Shown here one piece after another: positions 16,600-26,313 of a stretch of DNA of 35,048 nucleotides. The DNA comes from a candidate division KSB1 bacterium (GTDB taxonomy: Bacteria; Zhuqueibacterota; JdFR-76; DREG01), in NCBI GenBank assembly GCA_022566355.1, contig JADFJB010000039.1:1-35048 (forward strand), read 5' to 3'. The notes beneath the pieces are model-generated. The model was not told the DNA's origin. It saw only the letters and a program-made list of their open reading frames with translations, and searched no databases. Made by a program: the position numbers and the translations under genes. Positions within the stretch are counted from its first letter, which is position 1. Each line of letters opens with the position of its first letter.

Positions 16600-17691
16600 A
16601 TGGTAATGCCAAAAATTGAAGAGACAATCGTCAAAGAAATTGAAGAGCAGCGTCCCAGTATCCCTGCCGGACTGCTAAGTCGGCGGGAGAAAGATACACT
16701 TATTGAACGTAGTGTCAGAGGCTTATATCGTTGGTATACCTCGCGCTCACAAGCGAACCGAAATTGGCATCCGGACTCATTCAACTGGCGTGATTTGCGC
16801 ACCAATCACACACCTGAGTTGAATTCCATTATCGAGGGGTTCTTTGCAGTCGAACAGTATGCGCCTGACTATGCCAGTAAAATCACCCATTTGATGCGCA
16901 AAAGTTATGGCCGCGCACAATTCCAACTCCGTTGGGGCGCCGAAGAAGAAAAGCATTCCGACATGTGGCTAAACACCATGTTATTCATGCGTTTCCGAAC
17001 ACCGAAATGGATTAACGATTACATGCACTTCTTGCGCAATGGGGAGTGGCAGCTGCCCTGGGATGACTCTCTCCACATGGCTTTCTACGTTGTCATCCAG
17101 GAGCGGGCTACGCAAATTAATTACCTTAATCTGGCAGTGATTGCCAAGAGCAATGGTGTCAAGCCGGGGTTTACAGATGCAATTGATCCGGTGTTGGTCG
17201 ATGTATCACAAACGATAGCCCGGGATGAAGCAGCCCATTACAATTTCTTTCTCGAAATTGCCCGCCTTTATCTGTACTACTATCCGGCCCAGACAATTGA
17301 AGCGTTGCACGATGTTATTAATCACTTCGCGATGCCTGTATTGGACCTCCTTCCTGACGGGGCGAAATTTTCCGAGGAACTTTACCGCAGCGCTATATAC
17401 GGCCCACGAGATTATGCACGCGATGTTCTCCAGGTTGCCCTCAAAAATCTCGGTATCGCTAATCGAAAAGCGGTTGAGAATGGTGTCAGGCGTTCCCGGC
17501 AGGCGCCAGATCCCGATGGTAATATGCGCGACACGGCGATCTTCGATGCTCTTGACTATGAAGCTGTGGAGTTATCTGTCAAGCGGTTATTTAGTCGCGT
17601 AAACAAGTATGAAGAAGAATTCGGCCTGGCGGAGATTGACCCGATACAATTTGTTCCAAGCGGTCTTGCCGGAAACGGGGTAAAAACGTAA
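16600..17691 (+). CDS. soluble acyl-ACP desaturase (di-iron)
   Basis: 363 residues. All di-iron ligands of the FA_desaturase_2 family are seen: Glu84 (FAVEQY), E116-x-x-H119 (EEEKH), Glu168 (VIQERATQ) and E210-x-x-H213 (DEAAH). These ferritin-like enzymes introduce a double bond into the acyl chain of an acyl-carrier-protein thioester using O2 and ferredoxin, and so adjust membrane fluidity. The length matches the family. aaggag (16590-16595) supports the ATG at 16600; an ATG two codons downstream is a less likely alternative. No ferredoxin gene is adjacent. It is a single-gene unit with its own promoter. Confidence 0.93.
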   Translation: MVMPKIEETIVKEIEEQRPSIPAGLLSRREKDTLIERSVRGLYRWYTSRSQANRNWHPDSFNWRDLRTNHTPELNSIIEGFFAVEQYAPDYASKITHLMRKSYGRAQFQLRWGAEEEKHSDMWLNTMLFMRFRTPKWINDYMHFLRNGEWQLPWDDSLHMAFYVVIQERATQINYLNLAVIAKSNGVKPGFTDAIDPVLVDVSQTIARDEAAHYNFFLEIARLYLYYYPAQTIEALHDVINHFAMPVLDLLPDGAKFSEELYRSAIYGPRDYARDVLQVALKNLGIANRKAVENGVRRSRQAPDPDGNMRDTAIFDALDYEAVELSVKRLFSRVNKYEEEFGLAEIDPIQFVPSGLAGNGVKT

Positions 17692-17711
17692 AAACCTATC
17701 GTCATAAGGAA

Positions 17712-17798
17712 TAGCGCTGACCTCGCGCTAAATATTCAGTACCCGCATGTTAGGCTTGTCAGCTTACAAGCCATTCCACCGGATAGCTTAAGTCCGGT
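17712..17798 (+). repeat. three successive hairpins after the desaturase gene
   Basis: Three perfect 6-bp hairpins follow one another: tagcgc/gcgcta (17712-17730), gcttgt/acaagc (17754-17771) and accgga/tccggt (17778-17798). The last is followed by tttt and may terminate the desaturase transcript. Their regular spacing may be chance or may mark a structured RNA tail. Confidence 0.5.
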
Positions 17799-18283
17799 TT
17801 TGGTTGTGTGAGTGACATAAAGTTGGTTTGCTATTGCGGCCACTTGTGGCAGCTAATAACTTGGCTTCGTCTTAAGGTAGTGTTATATGTATAGGTAGCC
17901 TTAAATGACAGTTTTATAAACTCATGAACTTATTCTGCAACAGCTCAAAGCCAAAAACTTCGTGGCTACGAGGAAGCTGGCGCTGACCGAATAAAGAATT
18001 GTCAAAAAACCCTGAGGTCTCGGAGATCTTGGGGTTTTAAACTTCGTCTACCGTTCGAGCGAGATTTGGTATTAATTATAATACTTCGCAAGCTTCTTCA
18101 AAAATCGCCAGGAACGCCGATCCTACATGAACTAAAAGGTCATGCCAAAAGTTCTGTGTATGTTATTTTGAGAATCTGGTTGTTCTCATGTGATACCCTT
18201 AAAAAACCAACTTATCATTGATAGTATCTCCGCAAAGTTGTAGCTTATCCTAAAATTATCCTCTCACTTTATGATCATTTTAT
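17799..18283. other. intergenic region before the ABC transporter
   Basis: No complete gene. Around 17935-17994 one frame reads LQQLKAKNFVATRKLALTE, stop, and looks like the C-terminal end of a lost protein, but I cannot name it. A terminator-like hairpin follows. No clear ribosome-binding site precedes the ABC gene. Confidence 0.45.
18005..18038. terminator. bidirectional-looking rho-independent terminator
   Basis: Arms aaaaccctgag and cttggggtttt pair with G-U wobble over a short loop, with A's before and T's after. It lies after the possible gene relic and before the ABC transporter genes. Confidence 0.65.
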
Positions 18284-19183
18284 GTGGCAATGGATTCTCC
18301 TACTATCATTTCAGTAAGCAATCTAACGAAATATTACGGCACTACACTCGGTGTTAAAAATATCAATTTTACTGTGAACCAGGGTGAAATTTTCGGATTC
18401 CTTGGCCCGAATGGCGCAGGCAAAACCACCACCATTCGAATGTTGCTCGATTTGTTAAGACCTTCATCCGGCCAAATAAACATATTTGGACAGGAGATTT
18501 ATACCCATTCACTCGAGATCCGGAAAAGGTGCGGGTATTTACCCGGCAGTTTTTCCGCTTATGGCAATATGAGCGGAACGGATTTTCTGCATTTCGCCGC
18601 TTCCATGCGAAAGACTGAACCTAAATTACAGAAAAGTTTGATAGACCGATTTCAACTTTTACAGGAAGATCTTTCGCAAAAAGTCAAACATTTATCGCAC
18701 GGAACCCTGCAAAAATTAGGCATTATTCAGGCATTTTTTCATCAGCCGGAATTATTCATTCTCGATGAACCCACCATTGGTCTCGATCCTCTCATGCAAG
18801 AGGAATTTTACCGGCTTTTACACGAAATGCAAAATGAAGGGAAAACCATTTTCTTTTCCTCTCACAATCTTCCGGAAGTCGAAAAAGTTTGCCACCGGAT
18901 CGCGATCATCCGGGAAGGTGAATTGGTTGCGCTGGAAACATTGGAGGGATTGAAAAAGAAAAAATTGAAACGATTACACTTCACACTGAGTCGACCTGTT
19001 CCCGGTTTAGATTTACCCGGGGCTAATTTAGTGGATCAAAAAGATTTAAGCTATGAATACCTGGTCGAAGGTGATATTCAAACTTTACTGCAGCGACTGT
19101 CAAAATTACCTATCGAAGATTTAACCTTGCCGGAACCGGATTTGGAAGAAGTGTTTATGGCCTACTATCGTAAAAAAAAGTAA
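18284..19183 (+). CDS. ABC transporter ATP-binding protein
   Basis: 299 residues. Walker A GPNGAGKTT (41-49), signature LSHGTLQ (137-143, with His for the usual first Gly), Walker B LFILDEP (157-163) and a switch His in FFSSHNLPE are all present. The overall layout is that of ABC-2/BcrA-type exporter ATPases, with a C-terminal extension of about 80 residues. The GTG at 18284 gives this length; ATG at 18290 is equally possible, and neither has a good ribosome-binding site. Its permease begins 3 bp after the stop. What is exported is unknown. Confidence 0.92.
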   Translation: MAMDSPTIISVSNLTKYYGTTLGVKNINFTVNQGEIFGFLGPNGAGKTTTIRMLLDLLRPSSGQINIFGQEIYTHSLEIRKRCGYLPGSFSAYGNMSGTDFLHFAASMRKTEPKLQKSLIDRFQLLQEDLSQKVKHLSHGTLQKLGIIQAFFHQPELFILDEPTIGLDPLMQEEFYRLLHEMQNEGKTIFFSSHNLPEVEKVCHRIAIIREGELVALETLEGLKKKKLKRLHFTLSRPVPGLDLPGANLVDQKDLSYEYLVEGDIQTLLQRLSKLPIEDLTLPEPDLEEVFMAYYRKKK

Positions 19184-19186
19184 GAT

Positions 19187-19990
19187 ATGTCCTATTTTTA
19201 TTTCATCTGGAAATCCCATCGCAGCTTCTTGCTGTTTAGCCTGATCACCCTCTCACTATTTCAGTTCATAATCCTGAAATTTGTTACAACCATCGATTAT
19301 TCATCCATTATCACGTTACTTTTGGAACAGCTTCCTGAGAATATACAGGCGCTATTTAGCGAGGATTTTATTTCTATGTTAACGGTTGAAGGCGCCGCAG
19401 CTTTCGGATTCAACCATCCCATGGTCCTGGTCATCTTGTCCATGGCCGCAATTACGATCCCAAGCCGTCATATTGCCGGAGAGGCCGAAACCGGAACGTT
19501 AGAACTGCTCTTGTCTTTTCCGGTAAAGAGGATTTGGCTTCTTTTGAATCTATGGTTCACATCGGTTTTCTTCCTGTTTTTCATTATTTTTTGCGCTTTG
19601 TGTTCTTCACTATTTGCCATTAATATTTTTCACCAGTTGTCATTTGAATTTTTTGTTAGTATGCTTAAGATCGCCTGTAATCTTTGGCTGCTGTTTGTAT
19701 TCATAATGAGTTTGACGATGGTGTTATCTTCATTTGAAAAAGAAGGAAATAAAGTTGGCATTAGAGTAGCAGGCATTACCCTAATCTTTTACGTGTTACA
19801 TTATATAAGCTCATTGTGGAATGCGATCAGATTCATCAAACCGTTTAATATCTTTACTTATTACCAGCCGGAAAACCTCATAACCGGCCAACGAAGTTTT
19901 TTACTGAATGTTACGGTTTTGTTTTCGATCATTCTTATCAGTTTATTTTTAAGCATGTTCCAATTTAATCGAAGAGATATACCGGGGTAA
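19187..19990 (+). CDS. ABC-2 type transporter permease
   Basis: 267 residues with six hydrophobic segments (about 10-28, 70-95, 115-145, 155-180, 195-215, 245-262). An AGEAETGTLELLLSFPVKR motif (about 98-116), typical of ABC-2 permeases, follows the second segment. It pairs with the ATPase directly upstream to form an inner-membrane exporter. The cargo is unknown. Confidence 0.88.
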   Translation: MSYFYFIWKSHRSFLLFSLITLSLFQFIILKFVTTIDYSSIITLLLEQLPENIQALFSEDFISMLTVEGAAAFGFNHPMVLVILSMAAITIPSRHIAGEAETGTLELLLSFPVKRIWLLLNLWFTSVFFLFFIIFCALCSSLFAINIFHQLSFEFFVSMLKIACNLWLLFVFIMSLTMVLSSFEKEGNKVGIRVAGITLIFYVLHYISSLWNAIRFIKPFNIFTYYQPENLITGQRSFLLNVTVLFSIILISLFLSMFQFNRRDIPG

Positions 19991-20079
19991 TGTGTGTTAC
20001 CAATCTTATAGGAGTGAAATATTGAAATCTTTAGTTAAGCGCTGATGACATTAAATGCAAATATCAGCAATGATATTCT

Positions 20080-20346
20080 ATGTGCCGGAACATAAAAGTA
20101 TTATTTAACTTTGATCCACCCGCAACCGATGAAGAAATTTACGCATCTTCCCTGCAGTTTGTTCGAAAGCTGAGTGGTTTTACCAAGCCATCGAAAGCGA
20201 ATGAAGCTGCATTCAAACTTGCTATTGGAGAAGTAACACAAGTTGCCCGCAAGTTGATAGACTCACTTTCCACGAATGCGCTTCCACGTAGCCGGGAAAT
20301 CGAAATTGCTAAGGCTCGTGCGCGTACCGCCAAACGATTCGGATAG
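20080..20346 (+). CDS. DUF2277 family protein
   Basis: 88 residues. The opening MCRNIKVLFNF, the middle QFVRKLSGFTKPSKANEAAF and the ending AKARARTAKRFG are the conserved landmarks of DUF2277, a short soluble helical family of unknown function. The whole length matches. It stands alone between the ABC transporter and the respiratory cluster. Confidence 0.93.
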   Translation: MCRNIKVLFNFDPPATDEEIYASSLQFVRKLSGFTKPSKANEAAFKLAIGEVTQVARKLIDSLSTNALPRSREIEIAKARARTAKRFG

Positions 20347-20815
20347 TTCCGACGTAGTCCACTGAAGTCTGAACCATAGATTGCATGACATGCAGGAATG
20401 ACAGCGTTAATAATTCATGTTCTTTTTCTGCAGAAGTCCGTCAAGAGGGGAACAAATTGTAGACTTTTCCACAATTCCTACCAGGGAGGACGAAATTGTA
20501 ACCAGACATTCATGTCGGTTTATTTGCCGGTTGCCTGTGGTCCGGTATCTAGTATTGGTTAACCACTCAGGAATGCTTATTGTGGCTGAATAGAGTGGCA
20601 ATCCTATAGTAATTTACTCTAATTGATTCACGGATCATTGTTCATTGATCATTGTTCATTGGAAAATCTCCAGTCTCTTAATTTTTTATTTACAGACATT
20701 TTTACGCTGCTTATTCTTTGCATCCATATTGATTATTAGATATATTCTAGGGCTTTTCAAGCTAAGTTAGCGCTTCACTTTACATATAATCATTTTATTT
20801 GGATAAAGTTATAAA
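20347..20815. other. intergenic region upstream of the respiratory cluster
   Basis: No gene is supported. A perfect tandem duplication of 14 bp (gatcattgttcatt) occupies 20633-20660. The AT-rich last 100 bp should hold the promoter of the respiratory operon, but no box is clear enough to mark. Confidence 0.55.
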
Positions 20816-21628
20816 ATGAAATATTCTCCGGGTATGTTGGGTTTAATACGACTTTTGGGGATAATCTCTATGAACCTTTTAATAGTTAATCCTGGATTTA
20901 CTCAACCAGATTTAGAATCGACTCATATCGGCATGGATGAAAAGTTAGGTGAATTTATCCCGCTCGAATTAGCCTTTTTTGACGAGAATGGAGATTCTGT
21001 TCGCCTGGGTGATTTTATAGATAAACCGACTATCCTTGCATTTGTTTATTACGATTGCCCGGGAATTTGCACTCCCTTGTTAAATGGACTGGTTGACGTA
21101 TTGCAAAAATATGACGGTTTGCCCGGGAAAGATTATTCAATTGTCACGATTAGTATTAATGAACTCGACAATCCGGCAGGCGCTACTCTGAAAAAGGAAA
21201 ATTATTTGGCTTCATTTAAAACGGAATTTCCGGAAAATGAATGGCATTTCCTAACCGGTGATACCGCATCCATTGCTGCGATTACAAATGCTGTCGGGTT
21301 TAGGTATGAACGCAAGGGGATTGATTTTATCCATCCCGGGTTATTGACAATTCTTGCCGCCGACGGAAAAATAATACGCTATTTATTCGGCATCACTTTT
21401 AATCAGTTTGATTTAAAGATGGCCTTAATTGAAGCGATCGAGGGGAGGCCTGGTCCGACCATTGCAAAAATATTACAACTTTGCTTCAGCTATGATCCTG
21501 ATGGCAGAAAGTATGCTTTTAATTTTTTAAGAGTTACCGGCACCGTTGTTTTGTTTTTTGTCTTGATCTTTGTCGGTTATCTTGTTGTTAGCTCCAAATT
21601 ACGCAAAGCACAGATAGGGGTTAAATAA
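20816..21628 (+). CDS. sco: SCO1/SenC copper chaperone for cytochrome oxidase
   Basis: 270 residues. A signal/anchor segment at the N-terminus is followed by a thioredoxin-like fold with the copper-binding C81-P-G-I-C85 motif (YYDCPGICTPLLN) and His173 in DFIHPGL, the three Cu ligands of SCO proteins. A further transmembrane helix lies at the C-terminus (about 238-260). It helps assemble the CuA site of cytochrome oxidase subunit II, encoded four genes downstream. The stop codon abuts the start of ctaD with no gap, so the two are translationally linked. Confidence 0.95.
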   Translation: MKYSPGMLGLIRLLGIISMNLLIVNPGFTQPDLESTHIGMDEKLGEFIPLELAFFDENGDSVRLGDFIDKPTILAFVYYDCPGICTPLLNGLVDVLQKYDGLPGKDYSIVTISINELDNPAGATLKKENYLASFKTEFPENEWHFLTGDTASIAAITNAVGFRYERKGIDFIHPGLLTILAADGKIIRYLFGITFNQFDLKMALIEAIEGRPGPTIAKILQLCFSYDPDGRKYAFNFLRVTGTVVLFFVLIFVGYLVVSSKLRKAQIGVK

Positions 21629-23272
21629 ATGGAAGCAGAAGTATTGGTTGAAGAAAACAAACAAGGGAATTCCCCTTCCGCAATACCAAGCTATTTGGAG
21701 CATAAAGGAAGATTCAGGGGAATTTGGTCCTGGCTTCTTACAACCGACCATAAACGTATCTCCATTCTCTATCTTGTATCCATTCTGACATTTTTTGCCG
21801 TTGGATCTATTTTTGGTTTTTTTATGCGGCTGGAGCAGATGACTACCGGGCCAACCATCATGGAACCCCAGACCTACAATGCTTTTTTCACACTGCATGG
21901 CGTAATGATGATATTCTTGTTTATCATTCCGGGAATCCCTGCGGCTTTTGGTAATTTTATTCTTCCCATTCACATCGGCGCTGAAGATGTGGCATTCCCG
22001 CGATTAAACTTAATGTCATGGTATTTGTATATTTCCGGGGCAATATTAGCGCTTACTTCTCTCTTTGTGGGTGGTTTAATAGATACCGGCTGGACGTTCT
22101 ATGTGCCATATAGTTTACGCACCGGCACGAACGTATCATTGGCATTATTTGGGGTTTTCCTCCTGGGATTTTCTTCCATACTAACAGGTTTAAATTTTAT
22201 TACCACGATTCACCGGCTCCGTGCGCCCGAAATGGGTTGGTTTAATATGCCCTTATTTGTCTGGTCATTATATGCTACCGGTTGGATTCAAGTTATAGCA
22301 ACACCAATCATTGGAATTACGGGATTATTGGTCATTGCTGAGAGACTGTTTGGGATTGGTATATTTGATCCGAGCAAGGGTGGCGATCCGGTTTTATTCC
22401 AGCACCTGTTTTGGATCTACTCGCATCCGGCAGTTTATATCATGATCTTACCGGCAATGGGTGTGATTTCTGAAGTCATTCCTGCATTTGCCAGGCGAAC
22501 GATTTTCGGATATAAATTTATTGCTTATTCAAGTATCGCAATAGCCTCGGTTGGTTCTTTGGTCTGGGGCCACCATCTTTATGTTTCCGGTCAGAGTTAC
22601 ACTGCCAGTGTGGTGTTTTCTCTACTCACCTTTTTAGTTGCGATCCCCAGTGCCATCAAGATATTTAACTGGGTAAGTACGTTGTACAAAGGCTCTATTG
22701 ATCTTTCAACGCCAATGCTGTACGCCCTGGCTTTTATTTTCTTATTTATGATCGGCGGATTAACCGGTTTAATGCTTGGGACGCTTTCTGTTGATGTTCA
22801 TCTGCATGACACCTATTTTGTAGTTGCTCACTTTCATTATGTTATGTTTGGTGGAACCGGTTTTGGACTTTTTGCCGCGCTTCATTATTGGTTTCCAAAA
22901 ATGACAGGTAGAATGTATAATGAACGTATCGCAAAAATTGCATGGGCTCTGTTGGTCATTGGTTTTAACGGTCTTTATTTTACCATGCTGGTTTTGGGTT
23001 ACCAGGGTATGCCGCGACGTTACTATGACCATCTTCCGGAATTTCATGAGGGACACATCATAGCAACCGTAGGTTCCTGGATTCTGGTTTCAGGAATTTT
23101 TCTAATGCTTGGCAATATCCTATACGCTTTGTTTAAAGGCCGCAAAGCCGGGCAAAACCCCTGGAAAGCAACTACATTGGAATGGCAGGTTCCAACACCG
23201 CCGCCATTGTTGAATTTTGTGACAAAACCCAATATACCCGAAGATCCCTATGATCATAAATTTAGGTTTTAA
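21629..23272 (+). CDS. ctaD: caa3-type cytochrome c oxidase subunit I (A2 type)
   Basis: 547 residues with 12 or more transmembrane helices. Heme a ligands His90 and His403, heme a3 ligand His401 (VVAHFHYVM), CuB ligands His266, His315 and His316, the crosslinked Tyr270 (HPAVY) and the K-channel Lys344 are all present. The motif is YSHPAVY with Ala where A1-type enzymes have Glu, preceded by Y264-S265. This is the hallmark of A2-type heme-copper oxygen reductases such as the Rhodothermus caa3 enzyme, which use the YS pair in the D-channel. It reduces O2 to water and pumps protons. Confidence 0.97.
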   Translation: MEAEVLVEENKQGNSPSAIPSYLEHKGRFRGIWSWLLTTDHKRISILYLVSILTFFAVGSIFGFFMRLEQMTTGPTIMEPQTYNAFFTLHGVMMIFLFIIPGIPAAFGNFILPIHIGAEDVAFPRLNLMSWYLYISGAILALTSLFVGGLIDTGWTFYVPYSLRTGTNVSLALFGVFLLGFSSILTGLNFITTIHRLRAPEMGWFNMPLFVWSLYATGWIQVIATPIIGITGLLVIAERLFGIGIFDPSKGGDPVLFQHLFWIYSHPAVYIMILPAMGVISEVIPAFARRTIFGYKFIAYSSIAIASVGSLVWGHHLYVSGQSYTASVVFSLLTFLVAIPSAIKIFNWVSTLYKGSIDLSTPMLYALAFIFLFMIGGLTGLMLGTLSVDVHLHDTYFVVAHFHYVMFGGTGFGLFAALHYWFPKMTGRMYNERIAKIAWALLVIGFNGLYFTMLVLGYQGMPRRYYDHLPEFHEGHIIATVGSWILVSGIFLMLGNILYALFKGRKAGQNPWKATTLEWQVPTPPPLLNFVTKPNIPEDPYDHKFRF

Positions 23273-23274
23273 AA

Positions 23275-24069
23275 GTGATGACAAGTACAGCAGCAACAGC
23301 AAAAGTCGAATTTCATGAGCATCACGATTATACCGGCGGAAAGATCGGCATGTGGTTGTTTTTGTTTACCGAATTGCTATTATTCGGCGGTATGTTTATT
23401 GTTTATGCAGTTTATCGATATCAGTATCCCCAGGAATTTCACCAGGCTGCCATGGAATTAAATACCCTGCTAGGCACAATTAATACAATTGTATTGCTTA
23501 CCAGTAGTTTGTCAATGGCATTATCCATTGCAACTTTACAAAGAGGTAAAAGAAAAGTTTCTTTGGCATTCCTTTCCTTTACGATTTTTTGCGCCCTGGT
23601 ATTTCTGGTCAATAAGTATTTTGAATGGAGCGATAAAATCCACCATGGCATATATCCAAATTCCGAAGAGTTATTGAATTTTGAAAAAGGTGAAGTTCTC
23701 TTTTTTGGATTGTACTACATGATGACCGGCCTTCATGGTATCCATGTTTTGGCAGGAGCTATTATCCTTTCGATAATGGCTTATTTTATCGCCAAACGGC
23801 CGAGCGAAAAATATTATTTCTATCCTGAAAAACTAAAAGATTTACAGGGTTCAAAACTTGTGATCATAAATCAAAAGGGTGAAGAAATATGGAACGGCGC
23901 AACCATTAATGAATCCGTCGATCAGTTTTCAGTGAATATTAAAAGACCGTTAACTGACAAATATATTGACAAAAACAATATCGGAAAGTTAGAGAACAGC
24001 GGATTATATTGGCATCTTGTAGATGTCATTTGGATATTTCTGTTTCCATTATTTTATTTGATTACTTGA
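23275..24069 (+). CDS. ctaE: cytochrome c oxidase subunit III, with extra loop
   Basis: 264 residues from GTG 23275, or 263 from ATG 23278. Seven hydrophobic helices and the conserved FFGLYYMMTGLHGIHVLAG (about 143-161) identify subunit III. The usual bacterial protein is about 190-210 residues. Here a polar stretch of roughly 65 residues (about 176-240: EKYYFYPEKLKDL...ITDKYID...) is inserted before the final helix, which normally follows closely. It begins 2 bp after ctaD. Confidence 0.93.
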   Translation: MMTSTAATAKVEFHEHHDYTGGKIGMWLFLFTELLLFGGMFIVYAVYRYQYPQEFHQAAMELNTLLGTINTIVLLTSSLSMALSIATLQRGKRKVSLAFLSFTIFCALVFLVNKYFEWSDKIHHGIYPNSEELLNFEKGEVLFFGLYYMMTGLHGIHVLAGAIILSIMAYFIAKRPSEKYYFYPEKLKDLQGSKLVIINQKGEEIWNGATINESVDQFSVNIKRPLTDKYIDKNNIGKLENSGLYWHLVDVIWIFLFPLFYLIT

Positions 24070-24078
24070 GGTTTCGGA

Positions 24079-24384
24079 ATGTCAAATCATCACGAGCAAG
24101 AGCAGCATTTAATTAGTTATAGCACCTATTTTTTGATTTGGCTTGGATTATTGGCTTTAACGGGTGTTACAGTAGCAGTGGCAGGATTTAAATTCAAAAA
24201 TTTAAGTGTTGTTGTTGCTTTAGTAATCGCTTCGATTAAATCGATATTGGTTTTTAATTATTTTATGCATCTTAAGTATGAGGAAGCTTTTTTTCGGGTT
24301 ATGTTATTTGTCACACTCACCTTTTTCGTTATATTTATTACGTTAACTTTTTTCGATTATTCTTTCAGAGGTATAATTTTTTAG
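24079..24384 (+). CDS. ctaF: cytochrome c oxidase subunit IV
   Basis: 101 residues with three transmembrane helices (about 13-34, 43-60, 73-95). The central VVVALVIASIKSILVFNYFMHLKYE pattern (split here across helix 2 and its loop) is characteristic of prokaryotic COX4-family small subunits. It is 9 bp after ctaE, with gagg before the ATG. Confidence 0.88.
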   Translation: MSNHHEQEQHLISYSTYFLIWLGLLALTGVTVAVAGFKFKNLSVVVALVIASIKSILVFNYFMHLKYEEAFFRVMLFVTLTFFVIFITLTFFDYSFRGIIF

Positions 24385-24406
24385 TTTATCAGTTTAAGGG
24401 TTTAGG

Positions 24407-25354
24407 ATGTTGACAACCGCAGGAAATTTTGCAGAGAATGTAGATAATGTATTTATTTTAATTCTAGTTATATCACTGGTCTTATTGGTAGGAATAACCG
24501 GGTTGATGATTTATTTTGTCATCCGGTACAATAGCAAACGGAATCCAAACCCGACAGATATTCATGGACATGCTTTGCTGGAAATCTTATGGACTGTAAT
24601 TCCGACATTGCTGGTTTTGGGAATGTTCTATTTTGGCTGGATCAATTTTAGGGACATGCGGGATGTTCCCGAAGATGCTTTGGAAATTAACGTTACTGCA
24701 CAAATGTGGGCCTGGGCTTATCATTACGAGAATGGTGCAAGTGCGGACACTTTATATGTCCCGGTCAATCAAAATATTAAATTAAATCTGCATTCGAGAG
24801 ATGTGCTCCATAGTTATTATATACCCGCATTTCGTCTTAAGTTTGATGTCGTACCGGGTACAGATCAATATCTTTGGTTTAAACCGGATAGAGTCGGACG
24901 GTTTAATGTTTTGTGTGCGGAATATTGTGGATTGCAGCATTCTTATATGTTTTCTTCCATTGTAGTTTTGTCGGAAGAGGAGTATAATACCTGGTATAAC
25001 AAAAATGCTCAAACTGCAGATATGACTGATGAAGATTCAAAAGAAGATACTATCGGAAATGCTGCACGAGGTGCTCAATTGGTCAGGATTAACGGATGTC
25101 TTGCATGTCATTCCACGGACGGTACTAAGTTGGTAAGCAATAGCTTTAAAGGATTATACGGCAAGAAGACAATAGTTATAACCGATGGACAGGAAAGAGA
25201 ACTTACTGCCTCGGATGATTATATTCGCAGGTCCATCCGCGACCCGGCTTCGGATTTGGCAAAAGGATTTTCTAATTTGATGCCTCCCCTGGGAGATAAA
25301 CTTTCCGATGAGGATATTAATAATATCATTGCCTATCTAAAGGAAATTAAATAA
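24407..25354 (+). CDS. ctaC: cytochrome c oxidase subunit II with fused cytochrome c domain
   Basis: 315 residues. Two transmembrane helices (about 14-40 and 57-80) are followed by the CuA domain with ligands His135, Cys170, Glu172, Cys174, His178 and Met181 (CAEYCGLQHSYM). A C-terminal cytochrome c domain binds heme via C231-x-x-C234-H235 with distal Met292 (LMPPL). This fusion defines a caa3-type oxidase: electrons from complex III enter the heme c and pass to CuA. No cleavable signal peptide is evident. Confidence 0.96.
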   Translation: MLTTAGNFAENVDNVFILILVISLVLLVGITGLMIYFVIRYNSKRNPNPTDIHGHALLEILWTVIPTLLVLGMFYFGWINFRDMRDVPEDALEINVTAQMWAWAYHYENGASADTLYVPVNQNIKLNLHSRDVLHSYYIPAFRLKFDVVPGTDQYLWFKPDRVGRFNVLCAEYCGLQHSYMFSSIVVLSEEEYNTWYNKNAQTADMTDEDSKEDTIGNAARGAQLVRINGCLACHSTDGTKLVSNSFKGLYGKKTIVITDGQERELTASDDYIRRSIRDPASDLAKGFSNLMPPLGDKLSDEDINNIIAYLKEIK

Positions 25355-25370
25355 ACTTTATAATTTTCTA

Positions 25371-26234
25371 ATGAATCAAAAAAAAATAAGAATTCTACTC
25401 GAACTCACCAAATTTAAGATTTCACTATTTTCATCCCTCACAGTCTCAGTTGGTTATATCTTGGCTACGGGATCGCTTACCCTGGAAACTTTTATTCCGA
25501 CTTTCGGAATATTATTCTTAGCTTGTGGCTCATCTGCTTTGAACCACTACCAGGAGCGGAATACAGATAAATTGATGAAGAGGACCAAAGGCCGGCCTAT
25601 CCCATCTGGGAGAATAGCAGCAGGTAAGGTGCTGACCGTCTCAATAATATTATGCTTTTTAGGTTTACTGATATTGTTCCTGGGAACGAATCAAACAGCT
25701 TTTTTACTTGGGCTATTTGCCTTGATGTGGTACAATGGCGTTTATACCAATCTAAAAAAAGTAACAGCTTTTGCAGTAGTTCCGGGCTCTTTGATTGGAT
25801 CCATTCCACCGGCAATCGGTTGGAGTGCAGGGGGAGAAAGCCTGGCAGATCCGCAAATCTGGCCGGTGCTATTTTTCTTTTTTATTTGGCAGATCCCCCA
25901 TTTTTGGTTGTTAATCTTACTTTATGGCGAACAATACGAAAATGCCGGGTTGCCTTCCATGACAAAATTGTTTTCAGTTCGCCAAATAAAACGACTGATA
26001 TTCATATGGATTATCGCCACTGCAGTAACTTGTACCCTGTTTCCGTTTTTTGGTCTTGTGAAATTTTCCATCATAAATATTGCTCTTTATGGTCTTGCAA
26101 TTTGGTTAATTTTTAAGTCATCCAGAATGTTTGGTGTGAATGCCGATAATTATTCCCCCGGTTCCGGATTTCGCGTGATAAATATTTATGCATTGTTGGT
26201 AATTATGTTAATTTCTATTGACAATTTAATTTAA
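25371..26234 (+). CDS. ctaB: protoheme IX farnesyltransferase (heme O synthase)
   Basis: 287 residues with about nine hydrophobic helices. The first aspartate-rich motif is NHYQERNTDKLMKRTKGRP (about 58-76), with Glu in place of the first Asp. A later YTNLKKVTAFAVVPGSLIG region and the IPHFWLL helix are also typical of the UbiA/COX10 family. The enzyme attaches a farnesyl group to heme B, making heme O on the way to the heme A of the oxidase. No heme A synthase (ctaA) gene is present in the window. Confidence 0.93.
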   Translation: MNQKKIRILLELTKFKISLFSSLTVSVGYILATGSLTLETFIPTFGILFLACGSSALNHYQERNTDKLMKRTKGRPIPSGRIAAGKVLTVSIILCFLGLLILFLGTNQTAFLLGLFALMWYNGVYTNLKKVTAFAVVPGSLIGSIPPAIGWSAGGESLADPQIWPVLFFFFIWQIPHFWLLILLYGEQYENAGLPSMTKLFSVRQIKRLIFIWIIATAVTCTLFPFFGLVKFSIINIALYGLAIWLIFKSSRMFGVNADNYSPGSGFRVINIYALLVIMLISIDNLI

Positions 26235-26313
26235 TAGCCTTATCATTCTTCCTTCTTAAATTTGGAAAGTAATTTGAATAATATTATTGGAGCTGCTTTA
26301 GGGAGTGCCTTAT

